64,000 nucleotides of DNA from JBCDJG01 sp038748065. GTDB lineage: Bacteria > Pseudomonadota > Gammaproteobacteria > Pseudomonadales > Halieaceae. Positions 27,802 to 36,100 of the stretch are shown piece after piece. The stretch lies in contig JBCDJG010000007.1 of assembly GCA_038748065.1 (NCBI GenBank), positions 1-64,000 of the forward strand. Direction: 5' to 3'. The notes beneath the pieces were generated by a model. The model was not told where the DNA came from. It saw nothing but the letters and a program-made list of their open reading frames with translations, and did not search any database. Every line of letters begins with the position of its first letter. Position 1 is the first letter of the stretch. A program made the position numbers and the translations under genes.

Positions 27802-29117
27802 TGAGAGGCGATCTTTCAAGCCTGGCGGGCGCGCTCGCCTTCAGCCTCGCCTTCTTCTGGACAGCGCCGGCCAGTGGCCAGGAAGCAGCGCCCGAAGCGC
27901 GATGGTACAGGGTGGAGCTGCTGGTGTTCAGCAACCCTGCGGACAACGGTGGCGAAGTCTGGCCGCCAACGCCACCGCTCGCCTACCCGGAGGATTTTCG
28001 CTTCCTGGTCGATCCAGACCGACTTGAGTCCAATCTGGAAGCGCTGCTGGAGGCACGCAGGGTCGATGAGTCTCTTGCAGCAGACGCCGGTCTGGAAGAG
28101 TGGCCACAGGCAGAAAGCGACGTCGATGCCAAGGGCATCCAGACCATCACCCTGCTGTTACCGCCCGACCCCGAGGCTGAATTGGAAGACGCGGTAGACA
28201 GTGCAAATTCGACAGAAACGGTCGAGCAACCCGCGCCAGCCGATGAAACTGGGGCACCTGCATCCGACGCTTCGGCGAGCCCTGTTGAAGGCCTGGTCAA
28301 CGCTATCGAGGACGCCGCGCCAGGCGCGGACGATGAGATCTTGCCACCACCGCGACCCTCGCCATTCATCCTGTTGCCGCAAGAGCAACTGGAATTCGCT
28401 GGCGCCGCGCGCCAGATGCAGCGTCGCAGCAATCGCCGGGTGCTCTTCCACGAAGCCTGGCTACAACCAGTGGCGGAGCGGGAGTCGGCGATACCGATCG
28501 TGATAGACCGCTCCGGGGACAGCCAGGACTGGCCCGAATTACAGGGCTCTTTGCTGCTGTACGTCTCGCGATTCTTACACGTCGAGAGCAACCTATGGCT
28601 GAATACACCCGGCAGCTACCTGCCGGCGGTCTGGTCAATGGCGCCACCACCTCTGGGGCCTGAATCGCTGCGGGTCGTTGAACCCGAGCTTGCAGAGTCA
28701 GACCTGGTCGATGCCACGAGCGCCCTGCCCTGGTATGAGCAGGCCGCACGGGGCGACGACGGCAGCCTTTCTACCCTGAGCGAGACCGAAGCGGCTGCCG
28801 TGTCGCAAAACGGGCTTACGCCAGCTGAGGTAGATGCTACTGAAGAGGACATGACGATAGCAGAGGAAGCGCTGGGACCAGTGTATCCATGGCGTCATGC
28901 GGTATACCTGGACGAGCGGCGCCGCATGCGTAGCAACGAAGTGCACTATCTGGATCACCCGCTAATCGGCCTCATTATCAAGCTGACACCCATAGAGCCA
29001 GAGGAACTGGATCTATTGGGCATGGCGGAGTTGGCGGAAAAAGCTGAAGAAGACGCCGGCAACGGCGCACTGATCAACTCGCTACCCAGCGAGGTGGGCG
29101 CGCAGCAGGGTCTGTAA
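27801..29117 (+). CDS. csiV: CsiV-family periplasmic protein
   Basis: The 438-aa protein has a signal peptide (residues 1 to about 30, cut near ASGQEA) followed by WYRVELLVFSNP, the opening of the CsiV family, and a C-terminal RRMRSNEVHYLDHPLIGLIIKLTP-like segment (RRMRSNEVHYLDHP). CsiV was described in Vibrio as a peptidoglycan-binding regulator linked to peptidoglycan synthesis and D-amino acid resistance. The middle is acidic and Ala/Glu/Pro-rich, probably disordered. Its position after mfd matches P. aeruginosa. The 3' end overlaps the convergent phosphorylase gene by 36 bases. Confidence 0.85.
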   Translation: MRGDLSSLAGALAFSLAFFWTAPASGQEAAPEARWYRVELLVFSNPADNGGEVWPPTPPLAYPEDFRFLVDPDRLESNLEALLEARRVDESLAADAGLEEWPQAESDVDAKGIQTITLLLPPDPEAELEDAVDSANSTETVEQPAPADETGAPASDASASPVEGLVNAIEDAAPGADDEILPPPRPSPFILLPQEQLEFAGAARQMQRRSNRRVLFHEAWLQPVAERESAIPIVIDRSGDSQDWPELQGSLLLYVSRFLHVESNLWLNTPGSYLPAVWSMAPPPLGPESLRVVEPELAESDLVDATSALPWYEQAARGDDGSLSTLSETEAAAVSQNGLTPAEVDATEEDMTIAEEALGPVYPWRHAVYLDERRRMRSNEVHYLDHPLIGLIIKLTPIEPEELDLLGMAELAEKAEEDAGNGALINSLPSEVGAQQGL

Positions 29118-29831
29118 CAGGGTGCGCACGACGGCCGCCTCACTGCGCAGAATCTCCCGCATCATCTCCAGCGATATCGGCAGCTGGCCAAGTCCGGCGG
29201 CGGGATTGACCACCATACAGACGCACGCGTAAGCCAAGCCCATTTCACGGGCCAACGAAGCCTCAGGCATACCGGTCATACCGACCACGTCGCAGCCGTC
29301 GCGGGCCATACGCTGAACCTCCGCCGCCGTTTCCAGTCGGGGGCCCTGGGTGATGCCGTGCACGCCACTGTCCTGGTGCGCGATACGCGCATCCGAAGCC
29401 GCGGCAAGGAGTGCCATGCGCAAGACCCGATCATAGGGTTCCGTGAAATCAATGTGCATCAACTCGGCATTGTCACCCTCATCGATGGTATGTTCGCGAC
29501 CCCAGGTGTAGTCGATCAATTGGTCGGGAATTAGCAGGCACCCCGGCCGTATATGCGAGGTAATGCCGCCCACAGCATTGATCGCGACAATCTTCTCCAC
29601 GCCCAACGATCGCAGGGCCCAGAGGTTCGCGCGGTAATTAATCAGGTGAGGTGGAATCGCATCCGGGCTGCCGTGACGGTGCAGGAAAAAAACATCACGG
29701 TCTCCGAGGCGGCCGGCCTGCACCGGCTGGGATGGCTCGCCATAGGGGGTCTGGATCGCGTGCCGCCCGGTCAGCTCAAGTCCATCCATTCGGTCGAGGC
29801 CGGTACCACCGATAATCGCCACGCTGGTCAT
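29082..29831 (-). CDS. S-methyl-5'-thioinosine phosphorylase
   Basis: A 249-aa member of the MTAP/PNP family with the phosphate-binding IGGTGLDRM, HRHGSPDAIPPH, NYRANLWALRSLG and MTGMPEASLARE. In Pseudomonas the homologous gene beside mfd-csiV was shown to be a methylthioinosine phosphorylase, used after methylthioadenosine deamination in polyamine and quorum-signal by-product salvage; synteny and similar motifs support this here. A methylthioadenosine phosphorylase is the alternative. Its ATG overlaps the stop of the MscS gene. Confidence 0.85.
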   Translation of the reverse strand: MTSVAIIGGTGLDRMDGLELTGRHAIQTPYGEPSQPVQAGRLGDRDVFFLHRHGSPDAIPPHLINYRANLWALRSLGVEKIVAINAVGGITSHIRPGCLLIPDQLIDYTWGREHTIDEGDNAELMHIDFTEPYDRVLRMALLAAASDARIAHQDSGVHGITQGPRLETAAEVQRMARDGCDVVGMTGMPEASLAREMGLAYACVCMVVNPAAGLGQLPISLEMMREILRSEAAVVRTLLQTLLRAHLAG

Positions 29832-30958
29832 GGGCTCGGCTCCTCCGGCAGCTCGCGTTCGAGATGCAGCGTTTGCGTGGGGAAAGCCACGTCGGCCCCA
29901 TTGTTATGAATAATCGCCAGAATTTTCAACAGCACGTCCTGCTTAATCTCGTGAAAACGCACCCAGTTGGTGGTCTTGGTGAAGGTATAGATGAAGAAGT
30001 CCAGCGACGAAGGCCCAAAGGACAGAAAATTGACCAATAGCACCCGTCGCTGATGCTCGATATCAGGGTGTTCTATCAGCATTTGCTTCACCTCGCTGAC
30101 CACCTTCTCCATAAGCGCGGCATCGCAGTAGCGAATCCCAATAGTTTCCTTGATGCGACGGTTGTTCATGCGTGAAGGGTTTTCTACCGAAATAGTGAGA
30201 AACACGGCATTGGGCACATAGAGGGGGCGCTGGTCAAATGTGCGGATGCGGGTCAAGCGCCAGCCGATTTCTTCAACGGTGCCCTCAATCTCCTGGTCCG
30301 GAGAGCGTATCCAATCCCCTTTGGCGAAGGGACGATCAAGGTAAATACTCAAACCCCCGAAGAAATTGGCGAGCAGGTCCTTGGCGGCAAAGCCAACAGC
30401 AATTCCGCCGATACCGCCGAAGGCAAGCAGCCCGGCGATTGACACGCCAAGGCTTTGCAGGATCATGATGGCGGCCAGGACCCACAGCGTGATACGCAGC
30501 AGCTTGGCGCTGGACTGGATGCCGGCGCGGTCTGATGAGGCGGTACGCCCCCTCTCTTCGCGCAGCAGTTCGTCTTCTACTCCGGAGATAAGCCGCCGCA
30601 AAAACCAGGTGATAAGGAGGATCAGACCGGTGTCGTACGCCGGGAATACAACCTGCTGTAAGCCCTGGAGCCCGGGGTATAAATCGATCGCCACAAACAC
30701 CACGAAGAGCCACAGCAGCCATTTCAGGGGCGCCTCAAGTGCCGTGATAGCAATATCATCCCAGCGCTGCTCGCTGGCCTGACTGAAGCGGTGCAGCCGC
30801 CGGAACAGAAACCCAAGTAGGAAGTGCATGATCAGGCCAAACAGCAGCCAGCTGATCAGGGGCATCACCCAGCCCGGCAGACCAAGCTGATCGCCCAGCC
30901 GTGTAATCACATCAATTTCCGCTATGCCTTCCACCCCAGCCTCTACTCTATCTGTCAC
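29828..30958 (-). CDS. Mechanosensitive ion channel of the MscS family
   Basis: The 376-aa protein has four or so membrane helices in the first 190 residues, then the pore-lining glycine-rich helix with GGIGGIAVGFAAKDLLANF and GGLSIYLDRPFAKGDWI-like beta domain (GLSIYLDRPF). These are the MscS signatures. It opens at high membrane tension to release osmolytes. Coupling with the phosphorylase gene by a four-base overlap suggests a shared transcript rather than shared function. Confidence 0.9.
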   Translation of the reverse strand: MTDRVEAGVEGIAEIDVITRLGDQLGLPGWVMPLISWLLFGLIMHFLLGFLFRRLHRFSQASEQRWDDIAITALEAPLKWLLWLFVVFVAIDLYPGLQGLQQVVFPAYDTGLILLITWFLRRLISGVEDELLREERGRTASSDRAGIQSSAKLLRITLWVLAAIMILQSLGVSIAGLLAFGGIGGIAVGFAAKDLLANFFGGLSIYLDRPFAKGDWIRSPDQEIEGTVEEIGWRLTRIRTFDQRPLYVPNAVFLTISVENPSRMNNRRIKETIGIRYCDAALMEKVVSEVKQMLIEHPDIEHQRRVLLVNFLSFGPSSLDFFIYTFTKTTNWVRFHEIKQDVLLKILAIIHNNGADVAFPTQTLHLERELPEEPSP

Positions 30959-31253
30959 TGACCCGGCCGTTAAGGTGTCCGCCGGGATCAGTCCGTCCCT
31001 CTCGATATCGCGAAAAGGTTCTTAGACAATTTTATTCTGTCAGCGAAGCGCGTTTAGGCGTCAAAGGCTATAAAGCGCTTTCGATAGCCGCGATTCAGCC
31101 TGCGGAATTATACGCAACTGCATGATCTGTTTTGAAAAACTTTTTCGCCCTTAGCATCTGCTATTTCGAAAGGCCTTGTTAGCGTTTTTTTGCATAATGG
31201 ACAGCCGGTTTCAGCGTGTTATTTTGAGGTTTCACGCACAGTAGGTGGCCCCG
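30959..31253. promoter_or_regulatory. Divergent intergenic region with an inverted repeat
   Basis: No gene is visible in these 295 bases between the divergent MscS and DUF6763-type genes. At 31066-31089 GGCTAT is repeated inverted as ATAGCC around the palindrome AAAGCGCTTT, so the whole can pair over eleven base pairs with a two-base bulge. It could be a regulator-binding site or an RNA hairpin; no T run follows on either strand, so a terminator is unlikely. The rest is AT-richer than the flanking genes, as expected of promoters. Confidence 0.5.
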
Positions 31254-31571
31254 ATGAAGAAGCTTAGCCCCGCCGTTGGCGAATGGTATAAAGATTTACA
31301 GACCAGCGCCCTGTTCGAAGTTGTGGCCTGGGACCCGTCCACGCAGCTCGTCGAAACACAGTACCTGGACGGCGAGGTTTCAGAATACGACATGGACACC
31401 TGGCGTGAGCTGACGTTGCAGCAAGTCGAAGCTCCAGAAGACTGGCGAACCCCCTTCGAGCTGGACGACGACGATGGCCTGGACCCGGACATGCCCTTTC
31501 ACCCTGAAGACTGGAACAGTCCACTCAATGTTATCGAACCGGATATTATGTATGGCGTGGAGGACATTTAG
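31254..31571 (+). CDS. Small acidic protein, DUF6763-like
   Basis: A 105-aa acidic protein with many Asp and Glu, no signal peptide and no membrane helix. The N-terminal half (VGEWYKDLQTSALFEVVAWD, with LVETQYLDGEVSEYD) resembles small conserved gammaproteobacterial proteins filed as DUF6763. The function is unknown. I choose the ATG at 31254 because AGGTGG lies five bases upstream; a GTG at 31245 would overlap that site. The stop overlaps the convergent uxuB stop by three bases. Confidence 0.75.
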   Translation: MKKLSPAVGEWYKDLQTSALFEVVAWDPSTQLVETQYLDGEVSEYDMDTWRELTLQQVEAPEDWRTPFELDDDDGLDPDMPFHPEDWNSPLNVIEPDIMYGVEDI

Positions 31572-33052
31572 GCCAGTTCTTCAGCCAGCATCGCCATAGA
31601 GCCCTTTTCAAGCAGTCCTGTGTAGACGCGGCACAGCGCGTCAGCGAAAGCCTTGTCGGCAGCCAGCGGAGGCGGAAAAACAGCGTCGACACGCAACAGC
31701 GATTCTATCCACCCGCGTGGATTCCCACCCGACTCCGACCGCAGTTGCGCGAAGGTCTGGGCAAGCGGGTCTTGTATCTCATAGCGCAATCCCTGCTCGT
31801 TCTCCCCGAGGAGGTAACGAGCCCAGGCCGCAAGTACCAGAAGTGATAATGGCGCCTGCTGACCCTGCGCGCGACGCGCAATGATTGCGGGCAGCAGACG
31901 CTGCGGAATCTTTTGTGACCCGTCCATGGCGATCTGACGTGTAGCGTGCTGCAGCTCTGGGTTGGCGAAACGCGCCAGCAGATCGTCCTGGTAGGCGCTC
32001 AAGTCAAAGTGCTCCAGGCCCGCCAGCGTAGGTGCCATTTCATCGCGCATTAAGCGCCTGATCAGTTCACAGAGAACGGGGCTCTCGATCGCCTCGGCTA
32101 CGGTCTCTCGGCCTGCCAACAGGCCGAGGTAAGCGATGGCCGAATGACTGGCATTTAGCAGCCGTAGTTTCATCTCTTCAAAGGGCGCTACATCGGCAAC
32201 CAGTTCGGCGCCCGCAGCACACCAGTCAGGGACTGGGCCAGCAAACTTGTTTTCCACGACCCACTGACTGAAGGATTCAGTCATGACTGCGGCACGGTCT
32301 TCAAGACCCAAGGCCTGGGCTGCCGCCGCCAGATCGTCAGGCCTTGTCGCCGGCACAATGCGATCAACCATGGTGCAAGGAAAGGTGCAGTGGCCGACGA
32401 TCCAGTCCCGCAGGGCTTCGCTGACGCTCTCTGCAAAGGTGGTAACGGCAGCGCCGAGCTTGCGACCATTTCCAGAAAGATTATCGCAAGACATAATCGT
32501 CACACCGCCAGCACCGCCCGCGCGCCGCATTGCAAGGCCACGAACCAGCAGCCCGATGGCCGTTTGCGGCAGAGCGTCGACACTAAGATCCGCCGCTATA
32601 CCGGGATGCTCAAGGTCCAGTAGTCCGCTCGATGGCTTGAGGCAGTAGCCCTTCTCAGTGATCGTGAGTGTTACTACTCGGACCTGTGGATCAGCTAGAC
32701 GCTCAAGCACCCTCAGCGGTTCGCGAGGTGCAACCAGGACCTCGCGCAGTGCCCCGAGAATCTCCACACTTCTGCCCTGTGCGCTGCACTCGGTGACACT
32801 GAACAAGCCCTCCTGTGGACTCAGCTGCCGCCAGACCCGGTCGCTGCGCAAGCTCACTCCGCAGATACCCCAATCACCCCCGGAAGCGGTGATCGCTCGA
32901 TCGGTGTACACGGCCTGGTGGGCTCGATGGAAGGCGCCAAGGCCAAGGTGCAGCACGCCCACTGCCAGACTCTGCCGGTCATAGCCGGGCCGCCTGACAA
33001 GGGCGGATAGATCATCGAGGGTGTTGGGATGCAGCCGTGCCAACGACGTCAC
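31568..33052 (-). CDS. uxuB: Mannitol dehydrogenase family oxidoreductase, probable fructuronate reductase
   Basis: The 494-aa protein has the family N-terminal NAD-binding motif LGLGAFHRAHQAVY and the C-terminal mannitol dehydrogenase domain (ESFSQWVVE, KLRLLNASHSAIAYLG). Family members are mannitol dehydrogenase, fructuronate reductase and tagaturonate reductase. Overlap of its start with the stop of uxaC (glucuronate isomerase) argues for fructuronate reductase, which turns D-fructuronate into D-mannonate. No uxuA or kdg genes are in the window. Substrate choice is inferred from context. Confidence 0.85.
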   Translation of the reverse strand: MTSLARLHPNTLDDLSALVRRPGYDRQSLAVGVLHLGLGAFHRAHQAVYTDRAITASGGDWGICGVSLRSDRVWRQLSPQEGLFSVTECSAQGRSVEILGALREVLVAPREPLRVLERLADPQVRVVTLTITEKGYCLKPSSGLLDLEHPGIAADLSVDALPQTAIGLLVRGLAMRRAGGAGGVTIMSCDNLSGNGRKLGAAVTTFAESVSEALRDWIVGHCTFPCTMVDRIVPATRPDDLAAAAQALGLEDRAAVMTESFSQWVVENKFAGPVPDWCAAGAELVADVAPFEEMKLRLLNASHSAIAYLGLLAGRETVAEAIESPVLCELIRRLMRDEMAPTLAGLEHFDLSAYQDDLLARFANPELQHATRQIAMDGSQKIPQRLLPAIIARRAQGQQAPLSLLVLAAWARYLLGENEQGLRYEIQDPLAQTFAQLRSESGGNPRGWIESLLRVDAVFPPPLAADKAFADALCRVYTGLLEKGSMAMLAEELA

Positions 33053-34470
33053 AATCGATAGGCTCGCTTGGCCAAGGTATAGCTGAGTTCCACCGCCAGC
33101 TCCCCGGCCTCATCCAGGGGCAGGCGATGCTCTGCTACCAGCTGAGCCAGAAAGTTACAGTCCATGCGGCGTGCCATATCATGCCTCGCGGGAATGGAGA
33201 GAAAGGCCCGTGTGTCGTCGTTAAAGCCGACCGTGTTGTAGAAGCCGGCCGTTTCAGTCACCTGCTCTCGAAAGCGCCGCATCCCCTCGGGACTATCGTG
33301 GAACCACCATGCTGGCCCAAGCCTCAAAGCCGGGTAATGGCCCGCTAGAGGCGCAAGCTCGCGGCTGTAGCTGGTCTCATCCAGAGTAAATACAATCAGG
33401 GTCAGGCCGGCCTCGTTGCCATAGCGATTCAGCAGCGGGCGCAGTGCTTTGACATAGTCGGTCGTCATCGGTATGTCGGCGCCACGGTCGCGACCATACT
33501 GCGTGAACAGCGGCGCATTATGATTGCGATAGGAGCCCGGATGTAATTGCATGACCAGCCCATCTTCGAGGCTCATGCCCGCCATCTCGGTTAGCACCTG
33601 CGCTCGAAACTGCTCTGCTTCATGCGCATCGGCCTGACCGCTGAGGCAGCGCCGATACAGCGACTCACACGCCGACAGGGGCAGGTCCGCCGTGGCGGCA
33701 CTGGGATGGCCGTGATCCGTCGCCGTGGCACCGAGAGACTTGAAGAAGCGGCGGCGCACCCGATGGGCGGCGAGGTAGCCCTGCCAGTGGCCCGTGTCCT
33801 GTCCCGTCAACTCGCCGAACTGCGCCACATGCTCGGCAAAGTTCTCATACTCTGGGTCAACAACGGAATCAGGCCGATAGGTTGTAATCACCCGTCCCCC
33901 CCAGGAATCCTCAGCAATGGCACGATGAGCGGCCAGCGAGTCCAGTGGCGATTCAGTGGTTGCCAGGATCTCGATATCAAAGCGCTCAAACAGTGCTCGA
34001 GGCAAAAACTCAGGCCGTTCCAAAGCCTCACTGATGCGATCGAAATAGCGGTCGGCGCTCGCTGCCGATAGCGCTATTTCCAGGCCAAAAACCTCGCTAA
34101 AAACCGTGTCCAGCCAGAGCCGCGAGGGAGTGCCACGAAACAGGTAGTAGTTCGAGGCGAATAAACGCCAAATCTCCCTGGCATCTCTCTGTGGGTTAGC
34201 GTCGCCATCACCGATAGTCGCAATCCCCAGGTCGGTGAGCGAAATGCCCTGGCTATAGAGCATGCGCAACAGATAGTGATCCGGCTGCAGCAGCAGTGCT
34301 GCCGGGTTTTCGAATGGCGCATTCAGGGCGAACCAGCTGGGGTCAGTATGGCCGTGCGGGCTGACAATGGGTAAGTTTCGCACAGCCTCGTACAGCTCCC
34401 TGGCGATAACACGGACTGTCGCATCCGCGCTGAACAGACGGTCGTCATTGAGATGCAGAGGGGCATCCAT
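33049..34470 (-). CDS. uxaC: Glucuronate isomerase
   Basis: UxaC converts D-glucuronate to D-fructuronate (or galacturonate to tagaturonate), the first step of hexuronate catabolism. The 473-aa protein matches the usual length of about 470 and has the metal-binding HxH motif in SPHGHTDP, LFERFDIE, VITTYRPD and the late HDMARRMDCNFLA. It is the first gene of a two-gene operon with uxuB and is divergent from lexA, sharing the intergenic region that holds two LexA boxes. Confidence 0.95.
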   Translation of the reverse strand: MDAPLHLNDDRLFSADATVRVIARELYEAVRNLPIVSPHGHTDPSWFALNAPFENPAALLLQPDHYLLRMLYSQGISLTDLGIATIGDGDANPQRDAREIWRLFASNYYLFRGTPSRLWLDTVFSEVFGLEIALSAASADRYFDRISEALERPEFLPRALFERFDIEILATTESPLDSLAAHRAIAEDSWGGRVITTYRPDSVVDPEYENFAEHVAQFGELTGQDTGHWQGYLAAHRVRRRFFKSLGATATDHGHPSAATADLPLSACESLYRRCLSGQADAHEAEQFRAQVLTEMAGMSLEDGLVMQLHPGSYRNHNAPLFTQYGRDRGADIPMTTDYVKALRPLLNRYGNEAGLTLIVFTLDETSYSRELAPLAGHYPALRLGPAWWFHDSPEGMRRFREQVTETAGFYNTVGFNDDTRAFLSIPARHDMARRMDCNFLAQLVAEHRLPLDEAGELAVELSYTLAKRAYRL

Positions 34471-34549
34471 GGCCGGCTCCAGTGTCGATTTGAGGGTGGG
34501 AGATGGCGAGTCAGGGTTCCAAAACGCCTCTGCAGTGTCAAGCGCGGGC

Positions 34550-34603
34550 TTGTTTGCGGCCCGAATGCCTGTATATAATCACAGCACCTGTATATAAATA
34601 CAG
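34550..34603 (+). promoter_or_regulatory. lexA promoter with two SOS (LexA) boxes
   Basis: Two perfect CTGT-N8-ACAG palindromes occur: CTGTATATAATCACAG at 34569-34584 and CTGTATATAAATACAG at 34588-34603. A sigma70-like promoter overlaps the first: TTGTTT at 34550-34555, an 18-base spacer and TATAAT at 34574-34579. LexA bound here would block its own transcription, the standard autoregulation. Double boxes also occur at E. coli lexA. The divergent uxaC start lies about 100 bases away. Confidence 0.93.
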
Positions 34604-34652
34604 ATATATCAGCTAGCGCGTCAGGCACTATCGGAACAACAGGAAGGTGACC

Positions 34653-35255
34653 ATGGACAAGTTAACCGTAAGACAGCAAGAGGTCCTCGATGTTATTCGC
34701 CGGCATATCGACGAGACGGGTTTCCCCCCGACCCGGGCAAACATCGCCGAAGAATTGGGCTTTCGCTCCGCCAACGCCGCGGAAGAGCACCTGAAAGCCC
34801 TGGCCAGGAAAGGCGCCATCGAGATGATCCCGGGGGCTTCCCGGGGCATCAAGCTGCCCGACACGTCCGGCATACCAATCGTTGGCCGGGTGGCGGCGGG
34901 TAATCCCGTGTTGGCTGAGGAGCACATCGAGGATTATTGCGAACTGCCGTCATCTTTTTTCAAACCAGGCGCGGATTACTTCCTGCGCGTTACCGGCGAC
35001 AGCATGATTGATGTAGGGATTTTCGATGGTGACCTGTTGGCGGTGCACGCCACGCCGGTCGCAAATGAGGGGGAGATCGTTGTTGCGAGAATCGAGGACG
35101 AAGTGACGGTTAAGCGCTTCTTCAAGACAAAAGAGGAGCATCGACTAGAGCTTCGAGCAGAGAACCCCGATTTCCCGGCAATTCACGTTGACCTGCGCGA
35201 GCAGGCCTTTGCAATCGAGGGACTGAGTGTTGGTGTCCTGCGGCGAGGCTGTTAG
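34653..35255 (+). CDS. lexA: LexA repressor
   Basis: LexA represses SOS genes and inactivates itself by RecA-stimulated cleavage. The 200-aa protein has an N-terminal winged helix (1-70), the cleavage site Ala82-Gly83 in VAAGNPV, catalytic Ser117 in GDSMID and Lys154 in TVKRF; all are offset by two from E. coli (84/85, 119, 156). The ATG at 34653 has AGGAAGG five bases upstream; a GTG six bases earlier overlaps that site. Two SOS boxes precede it. Confidence 0.98.
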   Translation: MDKLTVRQQEVLDVIRRHIDETGFPPTRANIAEELGFRSANAAEEHLKALARKGAIEMIPGASRGIKLPDTSGIPIVGRVAAGNPVLAEEHIEDYCELPSSFFKPGADYFLRVTGDSMIDVGIFDGDLLAVHATPVANEGEIVVARIEDEVTVKRFFKTKEEHRLELRAENPDFPAIHVDLREQAFAIEGLSVGVLRRGC

Positions 35256-35298
35256 GCGCCCGCCCAGAGGAGCCCTCAGCAACCAGCGCTAGGAGCAT

Positions 35299-35550
35299 TC
35301 AGTGCAAAATGCGGGGCGCCTCGTCCGTAGTTGCCTCCATTTCCACGTCGCCCTGCTCGGCGATGGCGGCGGCGGCTTGAATACCCGCCTGTATCATGGC
35401 TTTCGCAACTTCCAGGCCCTGATCCATCAGATACAGATTTGACTCTTCGGAAAACCTGATTCGCACCAGTGGCTCTGACTCGTCGTCAGCGCGTTGCAGT
35501 ACGATTTCACCATCTTCCAGCTCTACGATTTCCAGTAAGGATGTAGACAC
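35299..35550 (-). CDS. Conserved small protein of unknown function
   Basis: An 83-aa acidic protein with LLEIVELEDGEIVLQRADDE and a helical Ala-rich middle (AMIQAGIQAAAAIAEQG). No signal peptide or metal motif. Position between lexA and the DUF6586 gene next to topA is the same as that of a small hypothetical gene in Pseudomonas, which supports it being real. I cannot assign a function. Confidence 0.75.
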   Translation of the reverse strand: MSTSLLEIVELEDGEIVLQRADDESEPLVRIRFSEESNLYLMDQGLEVAKAMIQAGIQAAAAIAEQGDVEMEATTDEAPRILH

Positions 35551-35623
35551 TCAAGAACCTCGCTATGGGGAGTGCTCGGGCAATTCTAACAGTCTCGGCG
35601 CTGGGGGAGAAGCGGCGAGCCAA

Positions 35624-36100
35624 TCAGTACTCATCCAGTGAATCGCCCATCCGATCAAAAATCTCTGCGAGGGCGTCCGCCCACTCGGCGAACTGCTCCG
35701 CAGATGACTCCACCGCCGCCACAGGTGCGGCGAGGTTTCGCGGGTCGCGACTGCTGAGACCGCCAGCACTGGGGCGCACGGTGTTGAGCAACTGGGCCAG
35801 CCAGCCATCGTTTTCGAGCAAGACGAATTCACTAATTTCGCCCGATCTGGCCTTTCCCGGCGACAGCTGCGGCAGTTCGGCACAGCTTCGGGGTGGCGCT
35901 TCAGGCAGCGAGTCAGGAGCCGCGATCTGCAGCAAAAACCAGCCATAGGCCTCCAACAGGTGGTCTCTAGTAGCACAGGTAAAGGCCTGTGCGAGCGCGA
36001 GCCTCGACGCCTGCTGCTCAGCCTGCGCCGTCTGCCATGATCGGATTAGAATACGTGCCAGATACAGTGAGTGATTAGCCCTGGCGCGTGCGCCGCTCAC
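35624..36100 (-). CDS. DUF6586-like hypothetical protein
   Basis: A 158-aa, probably cytoplasmic, helical protein rich in Leu, Ala and Glu, with the opening RARANHSLYLARILI and a Trp-containing C-terminal helix. Homologues of this kind sit immediately downstream of topA in Pseudomonas and relatives. Its start overlaps the topA stop by four bases, so the two are probably co-translated. Function unknown. Confidence 0.75.
   Translation of the reverse strand: MSGARARANHSLYLARILIRSWQTAQAEQQASRLALAQAFTCATRDHLLEAYGWFLLQIAAPDSLPEAPPRSCAELPQLSPGKARSGEISEFVLLENDGWLAQLLNTVRPSAGGLSSRDPRNLAAPVAAVESSAEQFAEWADALAEIFDRMGDSLDEY

Noticed and set aside
29082..29117. The 36-base overlap of csiV and the phosphorylase as a sign of a frameshift
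   Set aside because: Both proteins have plausible full-length C termini; convergent genes can overlap this much.
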